DNA of 64,000 nucleotides from Streptomyces sp. NRRL B-3428. GTDB taxonomy: Bacteria > Actinomycetota > Actinomycetes > Streptomycetales > Streptomycetaceae. Under the pieces are notes generated by a model. That model made no database searches. It saw only the letters and a list, made by a program, of their open reading frames with translations, and was not told where the DNA came from. The first letter of the stretch is position 1; each line of letters begins with the position of its first letter. The translations under genes and the position numbers were made by a program. Shown here piece after piece: positions 33,596 through 42,268 of this stretch. The DNA lies in the NCBI GenBank assembly GCA_000721375.1, contig JOGW01000021.1, forward strand, positions 1-64,000, written 5' to 3'.

Positions 33596-34332
33596 CACGA
33601 CGCTCCCGGGTGGCTGCGGTGCAGGTGCTGCATCTCGGCGAGCATCCGCCCGAACGACTCGGTGTGCAGACCCTGGCGTCCCGCGCCCGCGGCCCAGGCG
33701 CCTGCCCGCGGGCTCTCGGGCACCTGGAGCGTGGCGCGCTCGATCACCTCGGTGACGGAGGCGAGCCAACGGGCCTCCAGCTCCTGCCAGTTGATGCCCG
33801 CCAGGCCCTCCACCGGCTTGAACATCTCGCCGGTGAACCGCCACAGCGCATCGAGCCCGTGCTGCATCCGCGCACGGCTCTCGTCCGTGCCGTCCCCGAG
33901 GCGCAGCGTCCACTGCTCGGCGTGGTCCTGGTGGTAGGCCACCTCCTTGACCGCCTTGACGGCGAGCGGCCCGAAGACGGGATCGCCGGCCAACGCCTCG
34001 TACAGGAAACGCTGGTAGGTGGAGAAGAGGAGCTGGCGGACGATGGTCTGGGCGAAGTCGCCGTTCGGCTGCTCGACCAGCTGGAGGTTCACGAACGCGC
34101 GCTCCTCGCGGAGATACGCCAGCTCGTCCTCGTCACCGGCCATCGAGAGCAGCACGCGGGCCTGGCCGAGGAGATCGAGCGCGATGTTGGCGAGCGCCAC
34201 CTCCTCCTCGAGGACCGGCGCGTGACCGGCCCACTCGGCGAGGCGGTGCGAGAGCACCAGGGCGTCGTCGCCGAGCGCGAGTGCGGCACCGGTCGTGGCC
34301 TGCGCGGTCGTGGTCTGCACGGTCGCGGTCAC
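33592..34332 (-). CDS. paaC: Phenylacetyl-CoA epoxidase structural subunit PaaC
   Basis: 246 aa from the GTG at 34332 (GTGA overlap with paaB). A ferritin-like helical protein with LSHRLAEWAGHAPVLEEEVALANIALDLLGQARVLL and EVAYHQDHAEQWTLRLGDGT, as in PaaC. It has degenerate di-iron ligands and forms the heterodimer core with PaaA. Confidence 0.95.
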   Translation of the reverse strand: MTATVQTTTAQATTGAALALGDDALVLSHRLAEWAGHAPVLEEEVALANIALDLLGQARVLLSMAGDEDELAYLREERAFVNLQLVEQPNGDFAQTIVRQLLFSTYQRFLYEALAGDPVFGPLAVKAVKEVAYHQDHAEQWTLRLGDGTDESRARMQHGLDALWRFTGEMFKPVEGLAGINWQELEARWLASVTEVIERATLQVPESPRAGAWAAGAGRQGLHTESFGRMLAEMQHLHRSHPGASW

Positions 34333-34613
34333 AGGTGCTTCACCCCGTCCGGGATCTCGTAGAACGTCGGGTGCCGGTACGGCTTGTCGGCGGACGGCTC
34401 GAAGAACGGGTCCTTCTCGTCCGGCGAGGACGCGGTGATCGAGGTGGAGGGGACCACCCAGATCGAGACGCCTTCGCTGCGCCGCGTGTACAGATCGCGG
34501 GCATTGCGCAGGGCAAGCTCCGCATCCGGTGCGTGCAGGCTGCCGGCGTGGGTGTGCGAGAGCCCGCGCCGCGAACGTACGAACACCTCCCACAAGGGCC
34601 AGTCGCCGCTCAT
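34329..34613 (-). CDS. paaB: Phenylacetyl-CoA epoxidase subunit PaaB
   Basis: 94 aa, the normal PaaB size. It starts [28 protein letters not shown] and ends [15 protein letters not shown] small bridging subunit of the oxygenase complex. The start overlaps the paaA stop (ATGA). Confidence 0.95.
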   Translation of the reverse strand: MSGDWPLWEVFVRSRRGLSHTHAGSLHAPDAELALRNARDLYTRRSEGVSIWVVPSTSITASSPDEKDPFFEPSADKPYRHPTFYEIPDGVKHL

Positions 34614-35617
34614 GCCGTTGCCTCCTGCTCGCCTCGCTGGTCACGTGCTGTCTTCTTCGCGGCGTGCGCGGCCGCCGCCTCCCGTACCCAGGCGCCCTCT
34701 TCGTGGGCCCTGCGCCGCTGGGTGATCCGCTGCTCGTTGCACGGACCATTGCCCTTGAGGACATCCCAGAACTCGGTCCAGTCGATGGCACCGAAGTCGT
34801 GCTGCCCCCGCTCCTCGTTCCACTTCAGATCGGGGTCGGGGAGCGTCAGGCCGAGCGCCTCCGCCTGGGGGACGGCGATGTCCACGAAGCGCTGGCGCAG
34901 CTCGTCGTTGGAGTGCCGCTTGATCTTCCAGGCCATGGACTGCGCGGAGTGCGAGGACTCGTCGTCCGGCGGGCCGAACATCATCAGCGAGGGCCACCAC
35001 CAGCGGTTCACCGCGTCCTGGGCCATCGCGTGCTGGGCCTCGGTGCCGCGGCTGAGGGTGAGGAGGAGCTCGAAACCCTGGCGCTGGTGGAAGGACTCCT
35101 CCTTGCAGATCCGTACCATCGCGCGGGCGTAAGGACCGTACGAACAGCGGCAGATCGGCACCTGGTTGGTGATCGCCGCGCCGTCCACGAGCCAGCCGAT
35201 CGCGCCTACGTCGGCCCAGGTCAGGGTCGGGTAGTTGAAGATCGAGGAGTACTTCTGGCGGCCCGCGTGCAGCTTGTCGAGGAGCTCTTCGCGGCTCGTG
35301 CCGAGGGTTTCGGCGGCGCTGTAGAGATAGAGCCCGTGCCCGGCCTCGTCCTGGACCTTGGCGAGCAGGATGGCCTTGCGGCGCAGCGAGGGCGCGCGCG
35401 TGAGCCAGTTGGCCTCCGGCTGCATGCCGATGATCTCGGAGTGCGCGTGCTGGGCGATCTGGCGCACCAGCGTCGCGCGATACGCGTCGGGCATCCAGTC
35501 GCGCGGTTCGATGCGCTCGTCGGCGGCCACGGCGGCGTCGAACGTCGCCGTACGTGCCGCCTGGACCGCGGCGGATTCTTCCACCGCCGTCCGACCAGCG
35601 TCTGTCACCGTCGTCAT
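34610..35617 (-). CDS. paaA: Phenylacetyl-CoA epoxidase catalytic subunit PaaA
   Basis: 335 aa. A di-iron oxygenase with ferritin fold. The metal ligands lie in [13 protein letters not shown] (E and H) and [12 protein letters not shown] (E and H) with further helices. [18 protein letters not shown] is characteristic. It epoxidises the aromatic ring of phenylacetyl-CoA, the first committed step of the pathway. It is first in the minus-strand operon, with a PaaR-like operator 98 nt upstream. Confidence 0.96.
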   Translation of the reverse strand: MTTVTDAGRTAVEESAAVQAARTATFDAAVAADERIEPRDWMPDAYRATLVRQIAQHAHSEIIGMQPEANWLTRAPSLRRKAILLAKVQDEAGHGLYLYSAAETLGTSREELLDKLHAGRQKYSSIFNYPTLTWADVGAIGWLVDGAAITNQVPICRCSYGPYARAMVRICKEESFHQRQGFELLLTLSRGTEAQHAMAQDAVNRWWWPSLMMFGPPDDESSHSAQSMAWKIKRHSNDELRQRFVDIAVPQAEALGLTLPDPDLKWNEERGQHDFGAIDWTEFWDVLKGNGPCNEQRITQRRRAHEEGAWVREAAAAHAAKKTARDQRGEQEATA

Positions 35618-35677
35618 GCCCGGCCCCCTTGCCTCGGCACTCGATCCCTGAGCCGTCCGCGTGCTCGCGGTCGGCGC

Positions 35678-35704
35678 GATCTGCCTGATCTGCCTGATCT
35701 GCCT
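35678..35704 (+). repeat. Three tandem copies of GATCTGCCT
   Basis: Perfect 9-bp units at 35678, 35687 and 35696, between paaA and the PaaR-like operator, inside the likely paa promoter region. Confidence 0.8.
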
Positions 35705-35714
35705 TGATCAATCT

Positions 35715-35732
35715 ACCGACCGATCGTTCGGT
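35715..35732. promoter_or_regulatory. PaaR-like operator upstream of paaA
   Basis: The 18-bp ACCGAACGATCGGTCGGT (minus-strand reading) contains ACCGnnCGnnCGGT, the core I remember for actinobacterial PaaR. The same sequence recurs at 40553-40570 (17/18). Confidence 0.7.
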
Positions 35733-35778
35733 CCGCTTGGTTTCCATGGTGGGACCGGCGCCCGTAGGGTGTCAACCC

Positions 35779-35787
35779 TGTGGATAA
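35779..35787 (-). promoter_or_regulatory. Single DnaA box
   Basis: TGTGGATAA, i.e. TTATCCACA on the minus strand, in the divergent paaA/DUF5819 intergenic region. It stands alone. Confidence 0.45.
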
Positions 35788-35870
35788 CGTCACGAGAGCT
35801 GTGCGTGACGACCGTCGCTGAGTACCGTTCCGATCCGAAGCGGCAGTGGGCGGATGGGGATCGGGGCGGA

Positions 35871-36623
35871 ATGGACGCGTACGAAGAGGGCACGGAGGTC
35901 GGTCCAGGCACGGACACCACCCCGGGTCCGGACGCCGGCCCGGGCTCCGAAGCCGCAGCCGGGCCCACGTCCGAAAGCCCGCCGACGTCGGGCCTGACCG
36001 CCCTCACCACCCCGTACCAGATCGCCGCCGCCCTGGTCATGGCCCTCATCGCGGTCTTCGGTGCGGTCCATCTCGGCATGGTCTTCCTGCACGTGGCCCC
36101 GTCCAACACCGCGAGCCAGCAGTACGGCGAGGCGGTGGACGGCTGGATCTATCCGGAGTTCGAGCAGAACTGGAAGCTGTTCGCCCCCAACCCGCTGCAG
36201 CAGAACATCGCCGTCCACGCCCGCGCCGAGGTGCGCACCAAGGACGGGGAGATGCGCGAGACCGGCTGGATCGACCTGTCCGCGCAGGACGGCGCCGCGA
36301 TCGACGGCAATCTGCTCCCCAGCCATACGCAGCAGAACGAACTGCGCCGCGCCTGGGACTTCTACAACGGCTCGCACAACAGCGAAAACGCCTCCACGGG
36401 CCTGCGCGGTGACCTCTCCGAGCGCTATCTCCGCCGGATCGCCGTGCTCCGCTTCGAGCGTGAAGACCTCGGCGGCACCGTGGAGCGCATCCAGCTGCGT
36501 TCGTCCACGACCGGCGTGCAGCCGCCCAAGTGGAGCTCGGAGAAGATCGATTCGAAGCCTTCCTACCGTGTGCTGCCCTGGTGGACGCTCACGTCCCGTG
36601 ACCGTGAGGTGAGCGCGCGATGA
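35871..36623 (+). CDS. DUF5819-family membrane protein (SdpA-like partner)
   Basis: 250 aa from the ATG at 35871; upstream in-frame starts at 35805 lack a good Shine-Dalgarno. An acidic Pro/Thr cytoplasmic head (about 1-45), one membrane helix (about 50-72), then an external domain with FEQNWKLFAPNPLQQN, RETGWIDLS and YLRRIAVLRFERED. The WxLFAPxP motif is typical of DUF5819/SdpA-type proteins that pair with HTTM proteins. The stop overlaps the next gene (ATGA), so the pair is coupled. Confidence 0.82.
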   Translation: MDAYEEGTEVGPGTDTTPGPDAGPGSEAAAGPTSESPPTSGLTALTTPYQIAAALVMALIAVFGAVHLGMVFLHVAPSNTASQQYGEAVDGWIYPEFEQNWKLFAPNPLQQNIAVHARAEVRTKDGEMRETGWIDLSAQDGAAIDGNLLPSHTQQNELRRAWDFYNGSHNSENASTGLRGDLSERYLRRIAVLRFEREDLGGTVERIQLRSSTTGVQPPKWSSEKIDSKPSYRVLPWWTLTSRDREVSAR

Positions 36624-37855
36624 GCGGCTTCGACCAGTCCATGTCGTCCGTGGCCAAGGGCGTGCTGCGGGTGACGGGCGCGGCGCTCGGCCCGTATCAG
36701 AGCGCCGTCATCCGGATCGGCTTCTCGCTGACCTGGCTGCTCTTCCTGCTGCGCGAATTCCCGCACCGCCATGAGCTCTACGGTCCCGAGGGGCCCTGGA
36801 GCTGGGACATGGCCCAGCAGCTGATCGCGGACAACCACGCGTTCACCGTGCTGATGTGGGACGACGGGCGCGGCTGGTTCGAGTTCGTCTACGTCCTGGC
36901 GGTGCTCTCCGCCGCGCTGCTCATGGTCGGCTGGCGGACGCGGACGATGTCCGTGCTCTTCATGGTCGGGGTGCTGTCGCTGCAGAACCGCAGCGTGTTC
37001 ATGGGCGACGGCGGCGACAACGTCATCCATCTGATGTCGATCTACCTGATCTTCACGCAGTGCGGCCAGGTCTGGTCCCTCGACGCCCGGCGTGCGGCGC
37101 GCAGGCCCGCGTCCGCAGACCGCGTCGGCCCTGTTCTGTGGTCGGTACTCGGTGCGGTACTGCTCTTCGCCACGCTCGCTGACAAATTCGTGTGGGACAC
37201 CGAGGGCGGACTCCCCTGGGATCTGCCGGTGATCCCGTACATCCTGTGGGGCGTGTGGCTGGGCGCCGGGCTGAGCTGGTGCGTGCGGCGGTTCGGCAGC
37301 GAACAGCCGCGGATCCTGCTCGACGTCTGCCGCAATCTGCTGCACAACACCGCGCTCGTCGTGATCATGGCCGAGGCCTGTCTGATCTACGCGACGGCCG
37401 GCTGGTACAAGATCCAGGGCAGTCGCTGGCAGGACGGCACGGCGGTGCACTATCCGCTGCACCTCGACTACTTCTCGCCCTGGCCGGCGCTCTCCGAGCT
37501 GCTCTCCTCGTTCGCCCTTCCGCTGCTCCTGATCACCTACGGAACGGTCGCGGTCCAGGTAGCCTTCCCCTTCACGCTGTTCAACCGGCGGGTGAAGAAC
37601 GTGCTGCTCGCCGCGATGATCACCGAGCATGCGGTGATCGCGGTGATTCTGGGGCTGCCGTTCTTCTCGCTGGCGATGATCGCGGCGGACGCGGTCTTCC
37701 TGCCCACCTCGTTCCTGCGGCGGCTCGAACGGCTCGCGACGCGTGTACGGGACCGGGTCCTTCCCCGGCGCGGCGCGGAACTGCCTGCTCAGCGCACCGG
37801 TCCCGAGGGGCCGACGGAGCGGGAGCCGGAGGGTGTGGAGCATGTGCGCGCGTAG
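36620..37855 (+). CDS. HTTM domain multi-pass membrane protein (SdpB-like)
   Basis: 411 aa. At least eight membrane helices. HTTM hallmarks are ALGPYQSAVIRIGFSLTWLLFLLREFPHRHELYGPEGPWSW at the start, SLQNRSVFMGDGGDNVIHLMSIYLIFTQ in the middle and GWYKIQGSRWQDGTAVHYPLHLDYFSPWPAL. HTTM is related to vitamin K-dependent carboxylases; in Bacillus the SdpA/SdpB pair matures the SdpC toxin. No SdpC-like gene is in this window, so the role here is unknown. The C-terminal tail is cytoplasmic and charged. Confidence 0.88.
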   Translation: MSGFDQSMSSVAKGVLRVTGAALGPYQSAVIRIGFSLTWLLFLLREFPHRHELYGPEGPWSWDMAQQLIADNHAFTVLMWDDGRGWFEFVYVLAVLSAALLMVGWRTRTMSVLFMVGVLSLQNRSVFMGDGGDNVIHLMSIYLIFTQCGQVWSLDARRAARRPASADRVGPVLWSVLGAVLLFATLADKFVWDTEGGLPWDLPVIPYILWGVWLGAGLSWCVRRFGSEQPRILLDVCRNLLHNTALVVIMAEACLIYATAGWYKIQGSRWQDGTAVHYPLHLDYFSPWPALSELLSSFALPLLLITYGTVAVQVAFPFTLFNRRVKNVLLAAMITEHAVIAVILGLPFFSLAMIAADAVFLPTSFLRRLERLATRVRDRVLPRRGAELPAQRTGPEGPTEREPEGVEHVRA

Positions 37856-37864
37856 GCTGCGGGC

Positions 37865-38680
37865 ATGAGCGAGGGCACGGCCGAGGGCGTTTCCGACGGT
37901 GCGACCGGGGGCGAGGAATTCACGGATGTCGTACGGGGATGGCGTGCTCGCGCCGACGACTGCGTACTCCTCGACGGTTTCCACGCCCTGAAGCACGCTC
38001 TGCGCTTCGGCGCGGAGATTGTCTTGGTCCTCACCTCCGACCGGCAGGGTGCGCTCGATCTCGCCGGGGATCTCGCGCCCGATGTCGCCGAGGCGTTGGC
38101 GGCGCGGGCCGTCGAGGTGCCCGATGACGTGCTGCGCACGCTGGTGCCGCGGCTGCATCCGACGCGGATCGCCGCCTTGGCCGTGCGGCCTTCCCGCAGC
38201 GCCCAACTCATGGCGCTCGCGAGCGCCGGGCGCCGTACGCCGGTCGTCGTGCTCGACAATCCGCGCAACCTCGGCAACGCGGGGGCCGTGATCCGGCTCG
38301 CCGCCGGGTTCGGGGCGACGGGTGTGGTCACCACGGGGACGCTCGATCCGTGGCACCCCACGGTCGTACGAGGGGCGGCGGGGCTGCACTTCGCCACGGC
38401 TGTGGAGCAGTTGGCCGTCGCGGAGCTGCCGGACGGTCCGGTCTTCGCGCTCGATCCCGAGGGCAAGGACATCCGCTCGTACACCCTGCCCGACGACGCG
38501 TTGCTCGCGTTCGGCTCGGAGCGCAGCGGGATCTCTCCCGAGCTGCGCGCCCGCGCCGACCACTTGGTCTCGCTGCCGATGCGGTCGCAGGTCTCCAGCT
38601 ACAACCTGGCGACCAGCGTGGGGATGACGCTGTTCCACTGGTCGGCCGGGCACGACCTCAGCTGCTGGGGCGACGAATAG
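37865..38680 (+). CDS. SpoU/TrmH-family RNA 2'-O-methyltransferase
   Basis: 271 aa. An N-terminal substrate-binding part (ALKHALRFGAEIVLVL, LVPRLHPTRIAALA) and a C-terminal SPOUT knot with motif 1 NPRNLGNAGAVIR, motif 2 LAFGSERSGIS and motif 3 LPMRSQVSSYNLATSVGM. It methylates a ribose 2'-OH in rRNA or tRNA with SAM; the exact target is not predictable. It begins nine nt after the HTTM gene and may be read through from it. Confidence 0.92.
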   Translation: MSEGTAEGVSDGATGGEEFTDVVRGWRARADDCVLLDGFHALKHALRFGAEIVLVLTSDRQGALDLAGDLAPDVAEALAARAVEVPDDVLRTLVPRLHPTRIAALAVRPSRSAQLMALASAGRRTPVVVLDNPRNLGNAGAVIRLAAGFGATGVVTTGTLDPWHPTVVRGAAGLHFATAVEQLAVAELPDGPVFALDPEGKDIRSYTLPDDALLAFGSERSGISPELRARADHLVSLPMRSQVSSYNLATSVGMTLFHWSAGHDLSCWGDE

Positions 38681-38756
38681 GAGCCCCAGAAACCCCGGGT
38701 CACCTGGCTTCTGAAGGCCGCAGATCCCCGGGGCTTTTCGGGAGGGCTGAAACCGC

Positions 38757-40460
38757 TCACGCCTCCCTGCGGACCTCCACCACCCTGAAGCGGTTCGACA
38801 CGAACGCCCCGTCGCAAAGCGCCGCGTTGGCCGCCGGGTTGCCGCCCGAGCCGTGGAAGTCGGAGAAGGCGGAGGTCTGGTTGACGTAGACGCCGCCCGT
38901 CAGGTTCAGGGAGAGCTGGGCGCACTCCTCGAGGCAGACCTCCTCGACGGCGCGCTCCACCTCGTCCGACGTGGTGTACGCGCCGACCGTCATCGCGCCC
39001 TTGTCGCGGACCGTGCGGCGCAGGAGGTCCACCGCGTCGGCGGCGGAGTCCACGGCCACCGCGAAGGAGACCGGGCCGAAGCACTCGCTGAGGTAGGCGG
39101 CCTCCGCGTCGGGCTTGGTGCCGTCGAGCTTGACGATCACCGGGGTGCGCACGACCGCGTCCGGGAACTCGGGGTTCTCGACGGTCCTTGTGGGCAGGGC
39201 GACTTCACCCAGGCCGGGGGCCGCTTCCAGGCGGGCCTTCACATCGGGGTTCACCAGCGCGCCGAGCAGCGCGTTCGCCCGGGCGTCGTCGCCGAGCAGG
39301 CCGGAGACCGCGCCGGCGATGTCCGAGACGACCTCGTCGTACGAACGCGGGCCCGCGTCCGTAAGGATGCCGTCGCGGGGGATCAGCAGGTTCTGCGGGG
39401 TCGTGCACATCTGGCCGCTGTAGAGCGAGAGCGAGAAGGCCAGGTTGGAGAGCATGCCCTTGTAGTTGTCGGTCGAGTCGATGACGACCGTGTTGACGCC
39501 GGCCTTCTCCGTATAGACCTGTGCCTGGCGGGCGTTGGTCTCCAGCCAGTCGCCGAAGGCCGTCGAGCCGGTGTAGTCGATGATGCGGATCTCGGGGCGT
39601 ACGGCCAGGGTCTTGGCGATGCCCTCGCCGGGCCGCTCGGTCGCCAGACAGACGAGGTTGGGGTCGAAGCCCGCGTCGGCGAGCACCTCACGGGCCACCT
39701 GCACGGTGAGCGCGAGCGGCAGGACCGCGCGCGGGTGGGGCTTGACCACGACCGGGTTGCCGGTGGCGAGGGAGGCGAAGAGGCCCGGATACCCGTTCCA
39801 CGTGGGGAAGGTGTTGCAGCCGATCATCAGCGCGATACCGCGCGGCACGGCCGTGAACTGCTTGCGCAGGTTGAGCGGGTCCTTCTTGCCCTGCGGCTTG
39901 CTCCAGTCCGCGAGGTCGGGGGTGCGCACCTGCTCGGCATAGGCGTACGCGACCGCTTCGAGACCCCGGTCCTGTGCGTGCGGGCCGCCCGCCTGGAACG
40001 CCATCATGAACGCCTGGCCGCTGGTGTGCATGACCGCGTGCGCGAACTCATGGGTGCGCGCGCTGATACGGGCGAGGATCTCCACGCAGACGAGCGCTCG
40101 CGCCTCGGGGCCCGCGTCGCGCCAGGCCGGGATCGCCGCGCGCATGGCGGGCAGCAGGACGTCGAGGTCGGTGTGCGGGTACTCGACGCCCAACTCGATT
40201 CCGTAGGGCGAGACTTCACCCGTGACCCAGCCGTCCGTCCCGGGCTGCCCCAGGTCGAACCGGCTGCCGAGCAGCGCGTCGAAGGCGGCCTTGCCCTCGG
40301 CGGCGCTCAGGCTGCCTTCGAGAGCGGAGCCCTCGCCGTACGCCTTGGGGTGCTCGGGGTGCGGTGACCAGTACGCGCGCGTGCGGATCGCATCGAGCGC
40401 CTGGTCGAGCGTGGACCGGTGCTTGTCGGTGAGCTGATGGGCGGTGAGCTGGGCGGCCAT
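38757..40460 (-). CDS. paaN: Phenylacetic acid degradation protein PaaN
   Basis: 567 aa from the ATG at 40460 with GAGGAG nine bases upstream. An aldehyde-dehydrogenase fold: NTFPTWNGYPGLFASLATGNPVVVKPHP (coenzyme binding), YTGSTAFGDWLE, SGQMCTTPQNLLIPRDG (catalytic Cys) and a final SDFHGSGGNPAANAA. This is the stand-alone, actinobacterial type of PaaN. It oxidises the open-chain aldehyde formed after oxepin-CoA hydrolysis. It is convergent with the methyltransferase gene and divergent from paaH, with a shared operator between. Confidence 0.94.
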   Translation of the reverse strand: MAAQLTAHQLTDKHRSTLDQALDAIRTRAYWSPHPEHPKAYGEGSALEGSLSAAEGKAAFDALLGSRFDLGQPGTDGWVTGEVSPYGIELGVEYPHTDLDVLLPAMRAAIPAWRDAGPEARALVCVEILARISARTHEFAHAVMHTSGQAFMMAFQAGGPHAQDRGLEAVAYAYAEQVRTPDLADWSKPQGKKDPLNLRKQFTAVPRGIALMIGCNTFPTWNGYPGLFASLATGNPVVVKPHPRAVLPLALTVQVAREVLADAGFDPNLVCLATERPGEGIAKTLAVRPEIRIIDYTGSTAFGDWLETNARQAQVYTEKAGVNTVVIDSTDNYKGMLSNLAFSLSLYSGQMCTTPQNLLIPRDGILTDAGPRSYDEVVSDIAGAVSGLLGDDARANALLGALVNPDVKARLEAAPGLGEVALPTRTVENPEFPDAVVRTPVIVKLDGTKPDAEAAYLSECFGPVSFAVAVDSAADAVDLLRRTVRDKGAMTVGAYTTSDEVERAVEEVCLEECAQLSLNLTGGVYVNQTSAFSDFHGSGGNPAANAALCDGAFVSNRFRVVEVRREA

Positions 40461-40552
40461 GAAGACCAACTCCTCATCCGGACGGTTCGACGCTGAACCG
40501 GTGAGCTGGGCAGGGACATGCTGGGCAGGGATGTGCGACGAGAGCTAGAGTA

Positions 40553-40570
40553 ACCGAACGATCGGTCGGG
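40553..40570. promoter_or_regulatory. PaaR-like operator between paaN and paaH
   Basis: ACCGAACGATCGGTCGGG, 17/18 identical to the paaA operator, 93 nt before paaN and 130 nt before paaH. It is well placed to control both divergent transcripts. Confidence 0.7.
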
Positions 40571-40699
40571 ACAAGAGGGCCGGGGAAACCTGTGGAAAAC
40601 CGACCGGTGGGGGAAAACCGGGTCACCCACAGGGGTCGCCGGAGTCGCACAGGACACCCCCGCCTCGTCGATGGGCAGGGATGCGGGAGGATCGCGCAC

Positions 40700-42268
40700 A
40701 TGACAGCTGAGGACCGGGCCACCACCGGCGCGATCGATGCGGACCGGGCCACCCCCGTTGCACTGAACCGCACCACCCCCATCGCCGTGGTCGGCACCGG
40801 CACCATGGGCCGGGGCATCGCCCAGGTCGCGCTGGCGGCGGGTCACCAGGTGCGGCTGTACGACGCGGTCGCGGGCCGGGCGAAGACGGCGGCCGAAGCG
40901 ATCGCCGTACGCATCGACCGCATGGTGGCCAAGGGCAGACTCCCCGTCGACGACTACAGCTCGCGCCTGCTCCCCGCCGCGAGCCTGGCCGAACTCGCCG
41001 ACTGCGGCCTGGTGATCGAGGCGATCGCTGAGCAACTGAACATCAAGCAGGGCCTGTTCGCCGAGCTGGAGGACATCGTCGCGCCCGAGTGCCTGCTCGC
41101 GACCAACACATCCTCCCTGTCGGTGACCGAGATCGCCGGCGCCCTGAAGCACCCCGGCCGCTTCGTCGGCCTGCACTTCTTCAACCCCGCGCCCCTGCTG
41201 CCCCTGGTCGAGGTCGTCAGCGGCTTCGCCACGGACGACTCGGCGGCCGGGTGCGCGTACGAGACGGCGAAGGCCTGGGGCAAGACCCCGGTCCGCTGCG
41301 CCGACACCCCCGGCTTCATCGTGAACCGCCTCGCGCGCCCCTTCTATGCGGAAGCGTTTCGCCTTTACGAGGAGCGTGCTGCCGATCCCGCGACGATCGA
41401 CGCGGTCCTGCGCGAGTGCGGCGGCTTCAAGATGGGGCCCTTCGAACTCACGGACCTGATCGGCCAGGACGTCAACGAGGCCGTCACGCGCTCCGTCTGG
41501 AAGGCCTTCTTCCGCGACCCGAAGTTCACGCCGTCGCTTGCACAGCAGCGCCTGGTGCAGTCGGGGCGGCTCGGGCAGAAGTCGGGGCAGGGCTGGTTCC
41601 CGTACGGGGAAGGGGTCGAGCGGCCCGCACCGCACACTGCCGAACCCTGCGACGCTCCCAAGTCGGTGCGGCTTCCCGGCAATGTGGAGGGTCCGCTGGC
41701 GCAGGTGGTGGAGCTGATCGGGGCAGCAGGTCTGCAGTCCCGCAAGGTCCGGCTGCCCCTCACCCCCGACGACGCCATCGTGCTGCCCGGCGGGACCAGG
41801 CTCAGGCTGACCGACGGTCTGACGGCCACCCGCTCCGACGGCCCCACCATCCACCTCGACCTGGCGCTGGACTACCGCACCTGCACACGGGTCGCCCTGG
41901 CGCCCGGCGCCGATGCCGACCCCCAGGACGTACAGGCCGCGATCGGTCTCTTCCAGAAGCTCGGCAAGAAGGTCAGCGTCATCGCCGACGTCCCCGGCAT
42001 GATCGTCGCCCGTACCGTGGCGATGCTGGTCGACTTCGCGCTGGACGCCGTGAGCCGCGGCGTCGCCGGGCGCGAGGACATCGACACCGCGATGCGCCTG
42101 GGCGTGAACTACCCGCGCGGACCGCTGGACTGGGGCCGTGAGCTGGGCGAGAGCTGGGTGTGGGAGGTACTCGACCACATCAACGACCTTTATCCCGGCG
42201 ATCGTTACGCCCCCTCACGGGCCCTGGACCACCTCAGCGACATCGACTGGAAGCAAGACGAGCGATGA
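40700..42268 (+). CDS. paaH: 3-hydroxyacyl-CoA dehydrogenase PaaH
   Basis: 522 aa from the ATG at 40700 (GGGAGG nine bases upstream). Two tandem HAD modules: an N-terminal NAD domain with VVGTGTMGRGIAQVALAAGHQVRLYD (GxGxxG) and NTSSLSVTEIA, and 3HCDH helices with HFFNPAPLLPLVEVV, DTPGFIVNRL and FELTDLIGQDVN. A second 3HCDH domain lies at about 420-515 (MIVARTVAMLVDFALDAV). It oxidises 3-hydroxyadipyl-CoA late in phenylacetate breakdown. The next gene overlaps it. Confidence 0.94.
   Translation: MTAEDRATTGAIDADRATPVALNRTTPIAVVGTGTMGRGIAQVALAAGHQVRLYDAVAGRAKTAAEAIAVRIDRMVAKGRLPVDDYSSRLLPAASLAELADCGLVIEAIAEQLNIKQGLFAELEDIVAPECLLATNTSSLSVTEIAGALKHPGRFVGLHFFNPAPLLPLVEVVSGFATDDSAAGCAYETAKAWGKTPVRCADTPGFIVNRLARPFYAEAFRLYEERAADPATIDAVLRECGGFKMGPFELTDLIGQDVNEAVTRSVWKAFFRDPKFTPSLAQQRLVQSGRLGQKSGQGWFPYGEGVERPAPHTAEPCDAPKSVRLPGNVEGPLAQVVELIGAAGLQSRKVRLPLTPDDAIVLPGGTRLRLTDGLTATRSDGPTIHLDLALDYRTCTRVALAPGADADPQDVQAAIGLFQKLGKKVSVIADVPGMIVARTVAMLVDFALDAVSRGVAGREDIDTAMRLGVNYPRGPLDWGRELGESWVWEVLDHINDLYPGDRYAPSRALDHLSDIDWKQDER

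Noticed and set aside
38684..38745. Terminator between the methyltransferase gene and paaN
   Set aside because: Only a short CCCCGGG/CCCGGGG pairing with a long loop; too weak to list as a feature.
38853..40367. 504-residue frame opposite paaN
   Set aside because: Antisense shadow; the paaN protein in the other strand has clear family motifs.
40592..40699. Upstream in-frame start for paaH
   Set aside because: The added residues lack a Shine-Dalgarno and the GGGAGG-supported ATG at 40700 gives the normal N-terminus.
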